64,000 bases of DNA from Euphrasia confusa (Eukaryota; Streptophyta; Magnoliopsida; Lamiales; Orobanchaceae). Under the pieces are notes generated by a model. That model ran no database searches. It was not told the origin of the DNA and worked only from the letters and a program-made list of their open reading frames with translations. Both the position numbers and the translations under genes were made by a program. Position 1 is the stretch's first letter, and every line of letters begins with the position of its first letter. The stretch spans positions 4,216,001 to 4,280,000 of the forward strand of contig OX940959.1 in the NCBI GenBank assembly GCA_954870475.1. The letters are read 5' to 3'. Shown here one piece after another: positions 1 to 10,906 of this stretch.

Positions 1-59
1 ATCCCTGGATCTACATAGAGGCAGTACTAGATCTAAATGTGCTCTCTTAGAAAGCAATA

Positions 60-250
60 AGGTTTATTGCTAAGAGGCAAGATCATTTAGAGTACAAGCT
101 TAGTTGATCCATTTATGGATTGGAACAAAGCATTGAGTTCGTGGTACTTGCAAGTTGATGAGATAGTCCATTTTATGGATTCATCAAAGCATAGACGAAT
201 AGTGTGTATTGGAAACGTGATGGAAACAAGGTGGTGTTTCTCGGGTTTTT
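60..250 (+). pseudogene. Degenerate Ty1/copia reverse transcriptase fragment, left part
   Basis: Read with tolerance for stops, this stretch encodes a worn copy of the copia RT block normally written SIYGLKQAS, followed near 205-250 by a VYWKRDGNKVVFLGF-like segment that should lead into the catalytic YVDD. It breaks off at 250, where gypsy gag sequence begins. The same degenerate element resumes at 7075, so the gypsy material was inserted into this old copia copy. Nucleotide similarity to the copia at 35177-39745 is visible around the 'ccatttatggatt' segment. Many stops; not functional. Confidence 0.7.
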
Positions 251-914
251 ATTCAAGAAGGAGATCATGAATCAGTATTTCCCACAGTCCTATCGTAACG
301 AGAAGGAGACGGAGTTCCTAAATCTGAAGCAGGGAACTATGACGACGACCGAGTACGAGAGGAAATTCAACGAGCTGAGCAGGTTTGCTCCACATCTGGT
401 GGATGATGATGCAAAGAGGGCATCGAGATTCGAGAGAGGACTAAGGCCCCAACTTGCTGGAATCTTGGCAGCGCAGGGTGATCTGGGCTACTATGAGCTT
501 GTAAGAAGGGCTCATAAAGTTGAGGTCGGACTGAGAGGAGATGAGGTGAAACCGAAAGTCGCGGTAGAGTCTGAGAAGCGCAAGTGGAATGGAGACGATG
601 ACAACGATAGCAAGCAGCAACGGACTGAGGGCAACCATCGATTCAATGCGTCGAACAACAGGACCTTATGCCGAGTGTGCGGAAAGCATCACTATGGAGT
701 TTGCATGAAAGGACAGAACAAGTGTTTTCGATGCCATCAACAAGGGCATGAGTCGAGGGATTGCCCTGTATTTAACAAGATGCCTCGTGTACCTCAAGCA
801 CAGCAACAAAATGGAGGTGGTCAACGCACGGGAGGAAATGGAGGAAATGCTCGCATGTATGTGATGGGACATAATGATGCTCAGACTAACCCACGGGTTA
901 AAGAAGGTATGTAA
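251..914 (+). pseudogene. Partial gypsy gag, 5' truncated copy
   Basis: Encodes the second half of the gag found complete at 3563-4660, beginning at FKKEIMNQYFPQ and including the zinc-knuckle region CRVCGKHHYGVC and CFRCHQQGHESRDC. It matches the downstream copy apart from one seen difference (Thr for Pro before LCRVC). An open frame from 204 joins it in frame to upstream copia RT sequence, which is a chance fusion. No gag start codon or N-terminal half is present. Confidence 0.8.
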
Positions 915-1090
915 ACCATTTCCAGAGCTTCGACGTCTACACTACGTGATATGGGTATAAGCATGCATACGTATAATACCAAGGTAGATTACTAGTTAAC
1001 GTAAGACTCCCGTAATAAGAATCCACTTTTCTTTTTCACCGGTACGGTTTTGAATTTCGAGGACGAAATTTTTTTGAAGGAAGGTAGTAT

Positions 1091-3330
1091 TGTAATGTTC
1101 GCGTAAAGAAATACTAATACTAATAATAAGAATACTAATAATAAATAAATAAATAAAGAGAATACAAATTAAAAATAATAATAATAATAATAATAAAAAC
1201 AATATTAGATAATAAAAGAAATAAGAAATTTAAAAGAATGTTAATTAAATTAAATTAATTTTCCTAATAAAATACGCGTTAACGCGTTTGGTCTCCGCAA
1301 TCTCCTAATCTCTAGGAACCGACTACCTTCATCCCTAAAAATCTTGGACTCTCCCTCATAAACAGAATATCAGTAGCGATAGGAAAAATTATTGAATCTC
1401 AACACAAGAGTAAAAATAAATCATTCAGAATATTTTCGCTAGGAGTTCATACCCAAGGGTTCGGGGAATTTCAGCGGGGCATCTCATCAATATAGCAGTC
1501 GCTTTTTTTTATATTTGTAACCACGCACCAGCAGGTATTTTTCCTAAATTCTTAGTGTTGTTTAGATTATTCATGTCCAGTTCGGAGGTAGAACAATTCG
1601 AGGCCTTGTCAAGTTTAGCTACCCTAATATATCATCTCCCTACATAAGCTATGACCAGCACTAAGGACCCGATCACGTAAAAGTCATGTTGAATATTGTA
1701 AGGTGTAGGCTCAGTAAATGAATAGAGTTAAAACACTCACTGTATACATGTACATACTTATTTACATACCTTTTGAATGGCCTAGTATTTTAATAGCTAA
1801 CTTTTAACTTAGAATAATCCTTCCTAACTACTGTACGTCTAAGAGTGATCGTTTGAGAATAAATAAGGTTAATGTTACTGTTAGTTAATTGAGATAGTAT
1901 TTGGTTCACATCTGATGTTTTCCATTAAGTCATATTATATTTCATTAAGATTATTGTAGTACTGTTCATGGATTTTAGTGTCAGCCCCTATGTCTCTTTA
2001 GATTAGAAAATGGAAAAGTTAATTTGGGTAGTAAACTAATTTAATCTTAATAATATAGTAACAAATCACATAAAGTTGGAAATGGAAAGGGGTTTCATAA
2101 GTGCTTTCATATTTATATTACGAGCTAGGAATCATAGGCTGCCTTGTTGGGGTTTAGGTACAGTTCTTAATATTCAGAAACTCTGCCGTAGAACTTAACT
2201 AATACCAACAGAACCTTTACAAAGTTATTAATAAACTAAAAAGAAATAGCTTAAGGTACTTTAATAAAATACTATATGTACATCTTAATAAAAATACTCA
2301 CAGTACATGTTAATTTGGGGTTTAACCCCTAATAGGAGACGAGGCGACGAGGAGTTAGGAGTTTTTCTCTCGGTTAAGGTTGTACTTGCACGGCACTTTT
2401 ATCAGGTAGGAGTTTCTTATCTTTTTCTCATGGTTTATGTTATCTCTATGTGAGTACGTGTAATTACGTGAATGAATAATTATGTGAGATCTACGTATAC
2501 AATGTGATTATATGTTCATGATATGATATTATATGCCATGTGTATTGAAGGATGATAATGTATGCATGTTTATAATGAAATGTGAACGAGGCAAGGTACT
2601 ATATTTATATATACACGAGGCTCAATGACACGAGGTATACATATATACGAGGTACATATATACACGAGGCCCATGACGACGGTCTTGGGGTGAGGCCATG
2701 GCGACGGCCATGGGTATACATATATACGAGGTATACATATACACGAGGTACATATATACACGAGGCCCATGACGACGGTCTTGGGGTGAGGCCATGGCGA
2801 CGGCCATGGGTATACATATATTCGAGGTATATATATTATGCTCGAGGCATCATGATCGAGGTACAGGTATGAATATTTGAGAAGATGTTTATGTGATATG
2901 CTATGTTTGCGTTCTTTCATGTACTTATATGTATGTCATATATTGATGATGTGATTCATGATATTAAAATAAGTTACTCCTATTGAGCACGTTGAGCTCA
3001 CCCCAATCAACGATATTTTTTTAGGTATGAACGGGGGACTTGACAGGCGTGACGAGGATGTGGCACAGTGACACGTGTTTCAGTATTGCTAGTATTTATT
3101 TTTACTTTTTTTTTTTTTTTCGACTATGTTTCAATTGACTTAAAAGCTCGACTTCTGTTTTGAAGTAATTTCAGTTTGAACGACTATTTATTTTGAAAAG
3201 TATCTTTGTTTTTGGAAAATCAAATCTATTTTACGTAACTCCCGCATTTGATTAAATGTTATTTTTAAATAAATTGTTTTATTTCAAAGGCTTCCGCTTT
3301 ATTTTACAAAACTGAAATCGGGGCGTTACA
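1091..3330 (+). repeat. LTR copy 1 of gag-only gypsy element (2240 bp)
   Basis: Starts TGTAATG just after the purine-rich tract 'gaaggaagg' and the conserved 'tttcgaggacgaaat' motif typical of plant Ty3/gypsy 3' ends; ends GGGCGTTACA next to a tRNA primer site. It contains an ACGCGTTAACGCGT palindrome (1274-1287), simple TAA/AATA tracts, and a minisatellite of about two 96-bp units (2634-2860) with 'ccatggcgacggccatgg'. Open frames over the minisatellite are low-complexity artefacts. It differs from the second LTR by a 2-bp poly-T length change and a few substitutions. Confidence 0.85.
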
Positions 3331-3333
3331 AAG

Positions 3334-3345
3334 TGGTATCAGAGC
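3334..3345 (+). other. Primer-binding site (initiator Met tRNA type)
   Basis: TGGTATCAGAGC, the sequence complementary to the 3' end of plant initiator methionine tRNA, lies three bases after the LTR end. This fixes the LTR border and shows that the following segment is the true start of the internal region. Confidence 0.85.
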
Positions 3346-3562
3346 ACCAGCTTTGATTCTGTAGACTTTACAATTTTTCAAAAAGGAAAAGTTTCATATT
3401 TCAATTAAAAGAAAAAAAAATTGTCACTACTGCTGCCTTCGTCATTCCTCGTCGAGATCTCTAAAGGTATGGTTTTATGTTTATGGCTTCACGAACATAG
3501 TAGTACTTTGAACTTAGAAATGGCCTTTATGTTTATGATTAGCATTTGAATATGAAACGACA

Positions 3563-4660
3563 ATGACACGTACTATTTCTCCACGTAAAGAAGTAATTAA
3601 ATCTAGAAGCTCAATACTATTATGGCAGAAAGAAATGGCTGGTAACGGAGAGGCGCCGCCAGCAATGAATCGAGCTACTGCTGAAGCCATGGGCATGGCC
3701 ATCAATCACTTCATCCAGACCATGCAAGCTAACGGAGGAGGAAATGCGATGGATCACGACCGCGCAGTTGAGCGGTTTCGCCGCTATAATCCGCCAACCT
3801 ACAATGGGCAAGACGGTCCTACTGCAGTTGAGGAATGGCTTCGTTCACTAGAACGCATTTTTCGCACCATTCAATGTGGAGATGCTTCAAAGATAGCTTG
3901 TGCCACCTTTCAGTTAGTGGAACATGCAGATCACTGGTGGGAAGGATTCTGGCGCGGTCTAACCGAAGATGAGAAGAAGGCTATGACTTGGGATTCATTC
4001 AAGAAGGAGATCATGAATCAGTATTTCCCACAGTCCTATCGTAACGAGAAGGAGACGGAGTTCCTAAATCTGAAGCAGGGAACTATGACGACGACCGAGT
4101 ACGAGAGGAAATTCAACGAGCTGAGCAGGTTTGCTCCACATCTGGTGGATGATGATGCAAAGAGGGCATCGAGATTCGAGAGAGGACTAAGGCCCCAACT
4201 TGCTGGAATCTTGGCAGCGCAGGGTGATCTGGGCTACTATGAGCTTGTAAGAAGGGCTCATAAAGTTGAGGTCGGACTGAGAGGAGATGAGGTGAAACCG
4301 AAAGTCGCGGTAGAGTCTGAGAAGCGCAAGTGGAATGGAGACGATGACAACGATAGCAAGCAGCAACGGACTGAGGGCAACCATCGATTCAATGCGTCGA
4401 ACAACAGGCCCTTATGCCGAGTGTGCGGAAAGCATCACTATGGAGTTTGCATGAAAGGACAGAACAAGTGTTTTCGATGCCATCAACAAGGGCATGAGTC
4501 GAGGGATTGCCCTGTATTTAACAAGATGCCTCGTGTACCTCAAGCACAGCAACAAAATGGAGGTGGTCAACGCACGGGAGGAAATGGAGGAAATGCTCGC
4601 ATGTATGTGATGGGACATAATGATGCTCAGACTAACCCACGGGTTAAAGAAGGTATGTAA
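3563..4660 (+). CDS. Gypsy-type Gag protein
   Basis: A 365-residue capsid/nucleocapsid protein; a second candidate start (MAGNGEAPP) lies 24 codons in. Residues about 75-215 form the retrotransposon gag domain (YNPPTYNGQDGP, WWEGFWRGL, EFLNLKQGTMTTTEYERKF). The tail has an acidic, low-complexity linker and two Cys-rich knuckles, the second CFRCHQQGHESRDC near residue 301 being a classic CCHC. In a complete relative the frame would continue into an aspartic protease; here it ends shortly after a Gly/Gln-rich segment. Gag assembles the particle that packages element RNA. The frame is intact and two near-identical copies exist, so it may still be made. Confidence 0.85.
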   Translation: MTRTISPRKEVIKSRSSILLWQKEMAGNGEAPPAMNRATAEAMGMAINHFIQTMQANGGGNAMDHDRAVERFRRYNPPTYNGQDGPTAVEEWLRSLERIFRTIQCGDASKIACATFQLVEHADHWWEGFWRGLTEDEKKAMTWDSFKKEIMNQYFPQSYRNEKETEFLNLKQGTMTTTEYERKFNELSRFAPHLVDDDAKRASRFERGLRPQLAGILAAQGDLGYYELVRRAHKVEVGLRGDEVKPKVAVESEKRKWNGDDDNDSKQQRTEGNHRFNASNNRPLCRVCGKHHYGVCMKGQNKCFRCHQQGHESRDCPVFNKMPRVPQAQQQNGGGQRTGGNGGNARMYVMGHNDAQTNPRVKEGM

Positions 4661-4836
4661 ACCATTTCCAGAGCTTCGACGTCTACACTACGTGATATGG
4701 GTATAAGCATGCATACGTATAATACCAAGGTAGATTACTAGTTAACGTAAGACTCCCGTAATAAGAATCCACTTTTCTTTTTCACCGGTACGGTTTTGAA
4801 TTTCGAGGACGAAATTTTTTTGAAGGAAGGTAGTAT

Positions 4837-7074
4837 TGTAATGTTCGCGTAAAGAAATACTAATACTAATAATAAGAATACTAATAATAAATAAATAAAT
4901 AAAGAGAATACAAATTAAAAATAATAATAATAATAATAATAAAAACAATATTAGATAATAAAAGAAATAAGAAATTTAAAAGAATGTTAATTAAATTAAA
5001 TTAATTTTCCTAATAAAATACGCGTTAACGCGTTTGGTCTCCGCAATCTCCTAATCTCTAGGAACCGACTACCTTCATCCCTAAAAATCTTGGACTCTCC
5101 CTCATAAACAGAATATCAGTAGCGATAGGAAAAATTATTGAATCTCAACACAAGAGTAAAAATAAATCATTCAGAATATTTTCGCTAGGAGTTCATAACC
5201 AAGGGTTCGGGGAATTTCAGCGGGGCATCTCATCAATATAGCAGTCGCTTTTTTTTATATTTGTAACCACGCACCAGCAGGTATTTTTCCTAAATTCTTA
5301 GTGTTGTTTAGATTATTCATGTCCAGTTCGGAGGTAGAACAATTCGAGGCCTTGTCAAGTTTAGCTACCCTAATATATCATCTCCCTACATAAGCTATGA
5401 CCAGCACTAAGGACCCGATCACGTAAAAGTCATGTTGAATATTGTAAGGTGTAGGCTCAGTAAATGAATAGAGTTAAAACACTCACTGTATACATGTACA
5501 TACTTATTTACATACCTTTTGAATGGCCTAGTATTTTAATAGCTAACTTTTAACTTAGAATAATCCTTCCTAACTACTGTACGTCTAAGAGTGATCGTTT
5601 GAGAATAAATAAGGTTAATGTTACTGTTAGTTAATTGAGATAGTATTTGGTTCACATCTGATGTTTTCCATTAAGTCATATTATATTTCATTAAGATTAT
5701 TGTAGTACTGTTCATGGATTTTAGTGTCAGCCCCTATGTCTCTTTAGATTAGAAAATGGAAAAGTTAATTTGGGTAGTAAACTAATTTAATCTTAATAAT
5801 ATAGTAACAAATCACATAAAGTTGGAAATGGAAAGGGGTTTCATAAGTGCTTTCATATTTATATTACGAGCTAGGAATCATAGGCTGCCTTGTTGGGGTT
5901 TAGGTACAGTTCTTAATATTCAGAAACTCTGCCGTAGAACTTAACTAATACCAACAGAACCTTTACAAAGTTATTAATAAACTAAAAAGAAATAGCTTAA
6001 GGTACTTTAATAAAATACTATATGTACATCTTAATAAAAATACTCACAGTACATGTTAATTTGGGGTTTAACCCCTAATAGGAGACGAGGCGACGAGGAG
6101 TTAGGAGTTTTTCTCTCGGTTAAGGTTGTACTTGCACGGCACTTTTATCAGGTAGGAGTTTCTTATCTTTTTCTCATGGTTTATGTTATCTCTATGTGAG
6201 TACGTGTAATTACGTGAATGAATAATTATGTGAGATCTACGTATACAATGTGATTATATGTTCATGATATGATATTATATGCCATGTGTATTGAAGGATG
6301 ATAATGTATGCATGTTTATAATGAAATGTGAACGAGGCAAGGTACTATATTTATATATACACGAGGCTCAATGACACGAGGTATACATATATACGAGGTA
6401 CATATATACACGAGGCCCATGACGACGGTCTTGGGGTGAGGCCATGGCGACGGCCATGGGTATACATATATACGAGGTATACATATACACGAGGTACATA
6501 TATACACGAGGCCCATGACGACGGTCTTGGGGTGAGGCCATGGCGACGGCCATGGGTATACATATATTCGAGGTATATATATTATGCTCGAGGCATTATG
6601 ATCGAGGTACAGGTATGAATATTTGAGAAGATGTTTATGTGATATGCTATGTTTGCGTTCTTTCATGTACTTATATGTATGTCATATATTGATGATGTGA
6701 TTCATGATATTAAAATAAGTTACTCCTATTGAGCACGTTGAGCTCACCCCAATCAACGATATTTTTTTAGGTATGAACGGGGGACTTGACAGGCGTGACG
6801 AGGATGTGGCACAGTGACACGTGTTTCAGTATTGCTAGTATTTATTTTTACTTTTTTTCTTTTTCGACTATGTTTCAATTGACTTAAAAGCTCGACTTCT
6901 GTTTTGAAGTAATTTCAGTTTGAACGACTATTTATTTTGAAAAGTATCTTTGTTTTTGGAAAATCAAATCTATTTTACGTAACTCCCGCATTTGATTAAA
7001 TGTTATTTTTAAATAAATTGTTTTATTTCAAAGGCTTCCGCTTTATTTTACAAAACTGAAATCGGGGCGTTACA
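4837..7074 (+). repeat. LTR copy 2 of gag-only gypsy element (2238 bp)
   Basis: Same boundaries as LTR copy 1: begins TGTAATG after 'gaaggaagg' and ends GGGCGTTACA. Substitutions are visible near 5194 and 6595, and the poly-T tract near 6855 is interrupted and shorter. Contains the same ACGCGTTAACGCGT palindrome (5020-5033) and the same two-unit minisatellite (about 6380-6606). The flank after it (GAAAG...) is the old copia element; no target duplication can be paired because the left end is truncated. Confidence 0.85.
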
Positions 7075-7932
7075 GAAAGATATAGGAAGAAGTTGTACTT
7101 CTCCTGGACATCTTACATATATATGATTATAGTTCGTTTTAACATGCAAAATTCCGAGAAAGGTTCGTTACCTTTCAGATACGGAATGCATCTATCTAAG
7201 GATATGTGTTTTGGAACACAAAAGGAGATAGAAGCAATTAAAGCGGTTTCCTACACTTGGAGTGTGGAAAGCTTAATAAATGCGATGTTAAAAACGAGAA
7301 CCTGATATCTGCTATGCGGCTAGTATAGTGGGAGGATATCAAGGTAATCCTGGAAAGGAATACTCGACTGTTGTAATGAACATTTTAAGTACTTTCGAAG
7401 TACTGGAAACTATGTTCTGGATTACAGAGCAAACAAGCATTTCCTTTGGATTACATTCTCTTAGATTTCTAATCGAATGAGGACCAGTGTAAGTCGATAT
7501 CAGGCTATGTGTTTCACTATTGAAGGAGAAGGAGTTTTAACATGGAAGAGTGATAAGCACGATGCTTTTCGGACTCTGCCATGAGTAACCAAATAGCGGC
7601 CTCAGAGGCAGCGGAAGTTTTGGTATAGCTCCGGGATAATCTCTGGGACTTAGATGTGATTCTTAATTTGTCAAAGGCTATGTAAATAGCGGTGCGATGG
7701 CAAATGGTAAGAAATCACAAGTCCATAAGTATAAGATAACACATAGAGCAAGTACCACCTGATACGAATCATCGTCAGGGGAGACGACGCTGTAGTCACC
7801 AAGATAACTTCAGAGCGGCAACCTAGATTGCTCACTCACATGGTACTTCTTGGAAGTACAGTTTAAGCACGTGATGAGTATGGGAGTCGGGAGTTTGGAG
7901 GAAATGACTAGACCTTAGTACAAGTGGGAGAT
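7075..7932 (+). pseudogene. Degenerate copia RT/RNase H region, right part
   Basis: Continuation of the old copia element from 60-250. Fragments readable in shifting frames include RFNMQNSEKGSLPFRYGMHL-like RT tail, a worn AVGIVSRYQSNPG equivalent, an RNase H SGYVFT...WKS, and QIAASEAAE. Short of the 3' LTR the reading 'TLVQVGDCWSCVL' spans the polypurine tract AAGTGGGAGAT (7922-7932), as in relatives. Frameshifts and stops are frequent, and roughly 50 codons around the YVDD motif are missing at the gypsy insertion point. Confidence 0.75.
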
Positions 7933-8857
7933 TGTTGGAGTTGTGTACTTAATGTCTAGATTTAAGTAACGGAAACTCCCGATCCATTTCCATTAATCTA
8001 TTTAATTAAATAAACAATTATTTGCGTTTAATTATTTATAATTAAATATATGCAAATTATAGTCCTAGATTTTATACGTTGTAGTTAGTATGGTGTGTCG
8101 GGCCCACACAGAAGATCATACTATCGGTTACTCGTATTTAATCAAACAGTTGCTCACGACCTAGATGGACACGGACCAATCCATCGGTATAGTCGTTGTG
8201 TGAGAGAGAAAATAATTTGTCTTAATTATTTTATCACACTTGTACACTTGGTGTATTGAGCGGATCGCTTGAGATTTATCAATTAGGATTGCCGTTTATA
8301 ATTGATTTAAATCTCAGTGTATTTTATTCTTAATCCCCGATACTATTGCGGGTGTGTATATTTAATTTAAGTGACTTTGATTTTCCAAAGGAATTGACCG
8401 ATTTAATTATTGGGTTAATTACCGGTTAAGTTGGGTCACTATATTTTATATATGGCATGCCGTGAATACTTGACGGGAAAGTGTATCCCGTAAGGGTTGA
8501 TAATATCCCCGAGATGAGTTCATAAGGAATTATTATGTAAACCCTGCAGGTGGATTTGTTCCGCATAATAATTAAGGTTGAATGGTACTACTCTCGGATA
8601 TAAGAGATGAATAAATTAATTAGCAATAAATTAATTTTATTCATGGATATTTATATCTTAAATACACGGAATAAATAATACTACCGGAGAAATATTATTT
8701 GATATAATATGGTTTAATATTGGGAGTGCAATTAATTTATATAGTGGAAAATAAATTAATTAATATTAATGGGATTAATAGATTTGGGCTTGGGCTCAAT
8801 TTAATCATTAATATTGGAAGCCCAATATTCCACCTCCTTAAGATCCCCTACGTAGCC

Positions 8858-8865
8858 TATAAAAG
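8858..8865 (+). promoter_or_regulatory. LTR TATA box
   Basis: TATAAAAG in the degenerate copia 3' LTR, followed about 25-30 bp later by a likely start region. If active it would drive rightward outward transcription toward the B3-like gene at 10127. Confidence 0.5.
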
Positions 8866-9155
8866 CACTACATGGTCTTCTCTATTCTCATAACTTGAAG
8901 ATCACAATTCTAGAGAGAGAAAGTAGAGAGGGAGATCCATGGAGTTCGGAAGATCGTCGCCCACCCGACGTTCGAGCTAGTGCAAGGAATACGTGGGAAG
9001 GTCTCAAGGTCTTCAACGATCTCGTTTCTCCGTACAACGAGAACAAAGGTAAAATCGTGAAAACCCCCTTTATGATTTAATCGTTTAATTATCGTAAAAA
9101 TATCGTGAACCAAGATCCGAGAACGAGACCCATGTCGAGGTTGAACCGGGCGGTG

Positions 9156-9564
9156 GTGATCGAAGATCACCGGACCGCCGGCGGCTCAACGGCTCGACGG
9201 GATGGGTCGAGGGGGCGTGAGCCTCGGCTGGACGCCGAAGGGCTCGAACGCAAGGGCTCGGCCGCGAGCTACGGGTTTTCCCGTAGCGGATTCGCGGGCT
9301 GTCCGAGCCCTCCCCGTGCATGACCAGCGGGCTGCTGCGAGCAGCCCCGCACGCATCGCACGAGACTCCAGCGGGCTGCTGGAGCAGCCCCGCTCGCACG
9401 GTGCGAGCATCGCTCGCGCGGCTGAACGCCGCTCGCGCGGCGGCGGGCTGGTGGTGATCGCTAGCCACGGTTCGACCGTGGCTGGGCGTGCGATCACCGG
9501 GCGTCGGCTGGGCATGAAAGGGGGCTGCTACGAGCATCCCTAGGCGGCTGCCAAGGACAGCCGC
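9156..9564 (+). other. Run of GC-rich hairpins inside the LTR
   Basis: Consecutive perfect stems: GTGATC/GATCAC (9156-9170), GCTACGGG/CCCGTAGC with a TTTT loop (9268-9287), GGGCTGCT/AGCAGCCC twice (9329-9347 and 9373-9390), a nested pair AGCCACGGT/ACCGTGGCT (9463-9483) inside GGTGATCGC/GCGATCACC (9453-9498), and GCGGCTG/CAGCCGC (9544-9564). They lie downstream of the LTR TATA box, so they would be in the 5' leader of the RNA. Confidence 0.75.
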
Positions 9565-9812
9565 GAGCCCTACGCGAGGGCTCGACCGAACAGCCCGGGC
9601 TATCCCCGTGGTTAGGGTTTGGTTGAGTCCGGCTTCGCGTGGTGGTTCGTGGCGGGATGTTCCGGCAACCGGGAGTCGATTGGAGTTGTCGTTCCGCAAT
9701 TTGACAACCCCGGATATTCGATCTCCAAAGGATTTCGGTCGGAATTTATTAGATAATTTATTCATTTAAATTTATTAATTCCGGGATATCGATTTCCAAC
9801 ACTGAACTCTCA

Positions 9813-9870
9813 CGGTGTCTAATTAGAATTTTGTTTTCGTGTGTCACGGTGATTTTATTATAGACACGGC
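9813..9870. repeat. CACGGTG motif cluster, left margin
   Basis: TCACGGTG at about 9813 and 9845 and the variant ACACGGCG at about 9863, immediately right of the copia LTR end. This is the leftmost occurrence of the cassette motif. Confidence 0.6.
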
Positions 9871-10126
9871 GATGATGTGTTTTTTTATTAGGTCTCATAC
9901 ATAATACAACTACCACTAACAAATGGGCCTTAATAAGTGGGATGCGTAAATCCGAAACGGCGCCTATCACGTCGCAATTATTTATAATTACACGCGACTT
10001 TCTGTAATAATTAGTTAAACGCGACCTTTTGGAATCCAGCGAGAAACATTATTTATAGTGATTTATGCAGGCCTAATCCTCTATTAAACTCTGAATATTT
10101 CTTGGTCCTTAATTCTCATACCAATA

Positions 10127-10549
10127 ATGTATACCCCTCAGATAACTGATGCTTTCATTGTTGTGCTGACTGATGAACATATTGAATCTAGACGGTTTCG
10201 ACTTCCCGAACGTTTCTACCGTTTGCGTATGAGATACAGTACAGAGCCTCCGCTCTTCTACCTCCGCGATGTTCACGGTGAGAGGTGGGCAACCTTGATG
10301 GGCTTTAAAAATGGCTTGGCGTATTTCTACAATAATTGGACTGAATTCAAACACATCCACAAGTTGAAGAAAGGCATGACCCTCCTGTTCGAGCATAGGC
10401 CACTTCCAGACGAGTTCCTGGTGCGGATATTTCAAGAGGATGGAGATGAACTTAAGTCATTCTTGCAGAGACCTGCTCCAGGAAAGAGAGCATTCGAGGA
10501 TGTACCTTCGTCGTCGTCGTCGTCTCTGAAAAAGAGTAAACCATCTTAG
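10127..10549 (+). CDS. B3-like DNA-binding protein
   Basis: A 140-residue single-exon frame. Residues about 6-100 fit the plant B3 fold: FIVVLTDEHIESRRFRLPERF, a PLFYLRDVHGERW strand pair, YFYNNWTEFKHIHKLKKGM and a closing LLFEH strand, matching the pattern of hydrophobic strands, Trp and GD-like turn in B3/REM proteins. A serine run and basic KKSKPS tail resemble a nuclear localisation end. B3 domains bind DNA in plant transcription factors. The gene lies within the CACGGTG cassette, diverging from the two minus-strand genes, so binding to that motif is a testable inference. One copy of CACGGTG falls in its own coding sequence near 10274. Confidence 0.65.
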   Translation: MYTPQITDAFIVVLTDEHIESRRFRLPERFYRLRMRYSTEPPLFYLRDVHGERWATLMGFKNGLAYFYNNWTEFKHIHKLKKGMTLLFEHRPLPDEFLVRIFQEDGDELKSFLQRPAPGKRAFEDVPSSSSSSLKKSKPS

Positions 10550-10688
10550 GGTTTTGGCGTTAGGTTTTTCTTTTGTAAATCGGCGCCTTTTGTAATTCGG
10601 ATTCCCCTAATTTTGTACACCAAAATTATTCCGTATTCCTTTTTCCTTGTTTCCAAAATTATACGCTGGAATATTGCACCATTGTTTT

Positions 10689-10800
10689 CACGGTCAATAT
10701 AAGATTCACGGTGTACACATGGTCTTACCACCGTGTGTATTTCACCGTGTACACACCCTGTACACACCGTGCGCGATAGTATACATCGTGAAAACTAATT
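10689..10800. repeat. CACGGTG motif cluster between B3 and GRF genes
   Basis: Copies and variants in about 110 bp: TTCACGGTC, TTCACGGTGTACAC, CCACCGTGTG, TCACCGTGTACACACC, ACACACCGTGCGC, ATCGTGAAA. GTACAC often follows the core. The cluster lies between the convergent 3' ends of the two genes. Confidence 0.65.
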
Positions 10801-10906
10801 TCTAGCCCTGCAACAGATTTTTCACAATGTAGTATATGGAGAGAATGAAGCAAACGACCTCAAATTTCATATTTCGAAAATAACACAATGACAAGTTCAT
10901 TGAAAA

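Larger units (their letters stand above)
251..7074 (+). mobile_element. Tandem gag-only Ty3/gypsy-type element (gag fragment-LTR-gag-LTR)
   Basis: The order is partial gag (251-914), short leader to 1090, LTR (1091-3330), primer site, complete gag (3563-4660), leader (4661-4836), LTR (4837-7074). Sequence from 251 to 3330 is repeated at an offset of 3746 with very few changes. No protease, RT, RNase H or integrase lies between gag and the 3' LTR; only 176 nt separate the gag stop from the LTR. The left end is truncated inside gag, so the structure looks like the remainder of an LTR-int-LTR-int-LTR tandem. Near identity of the two halves points to recent formation. The element would depend on pol supplied by a relative. 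Confidence 0.8.
7933..9801 (+). repeat. 3' LTR of the degenerate copia element (about 1869 bp)
   Basis: Begins TGTTGGAG directly after a polypurine tract and ends TTTCCAACA, giving matching TGTTGG/CCAACA inverted termini usual for copia LTRs. A TATA box (TATAAAAG, 8858-8865) lies about 900 bp in, so transcription would start near 8890. From about 9100 to 9720 the LTR becomes strongly GC-rich and full of short inverted repeats, unlike its AT-rich first half. The matching 5' LTR lies outside the window. Open frames in the GC-rich part are by-products of base composition. Confidence 0.7.

Noticed and set aside
2570..2920. Long overlapping open frames on both strands in the gypsy LTR
   Set aside because: They follow the 96-bp minisatellite and are repeated identically at 6316-6666; composition-driven, with no protein features.
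9085..9765. 226-codon minus-strand frame and others in the GC-rich LTR block
   Set aside because: Stops are rare in GC-rich DNA; no domain, and the frame crosses hairpins and the LTR end.
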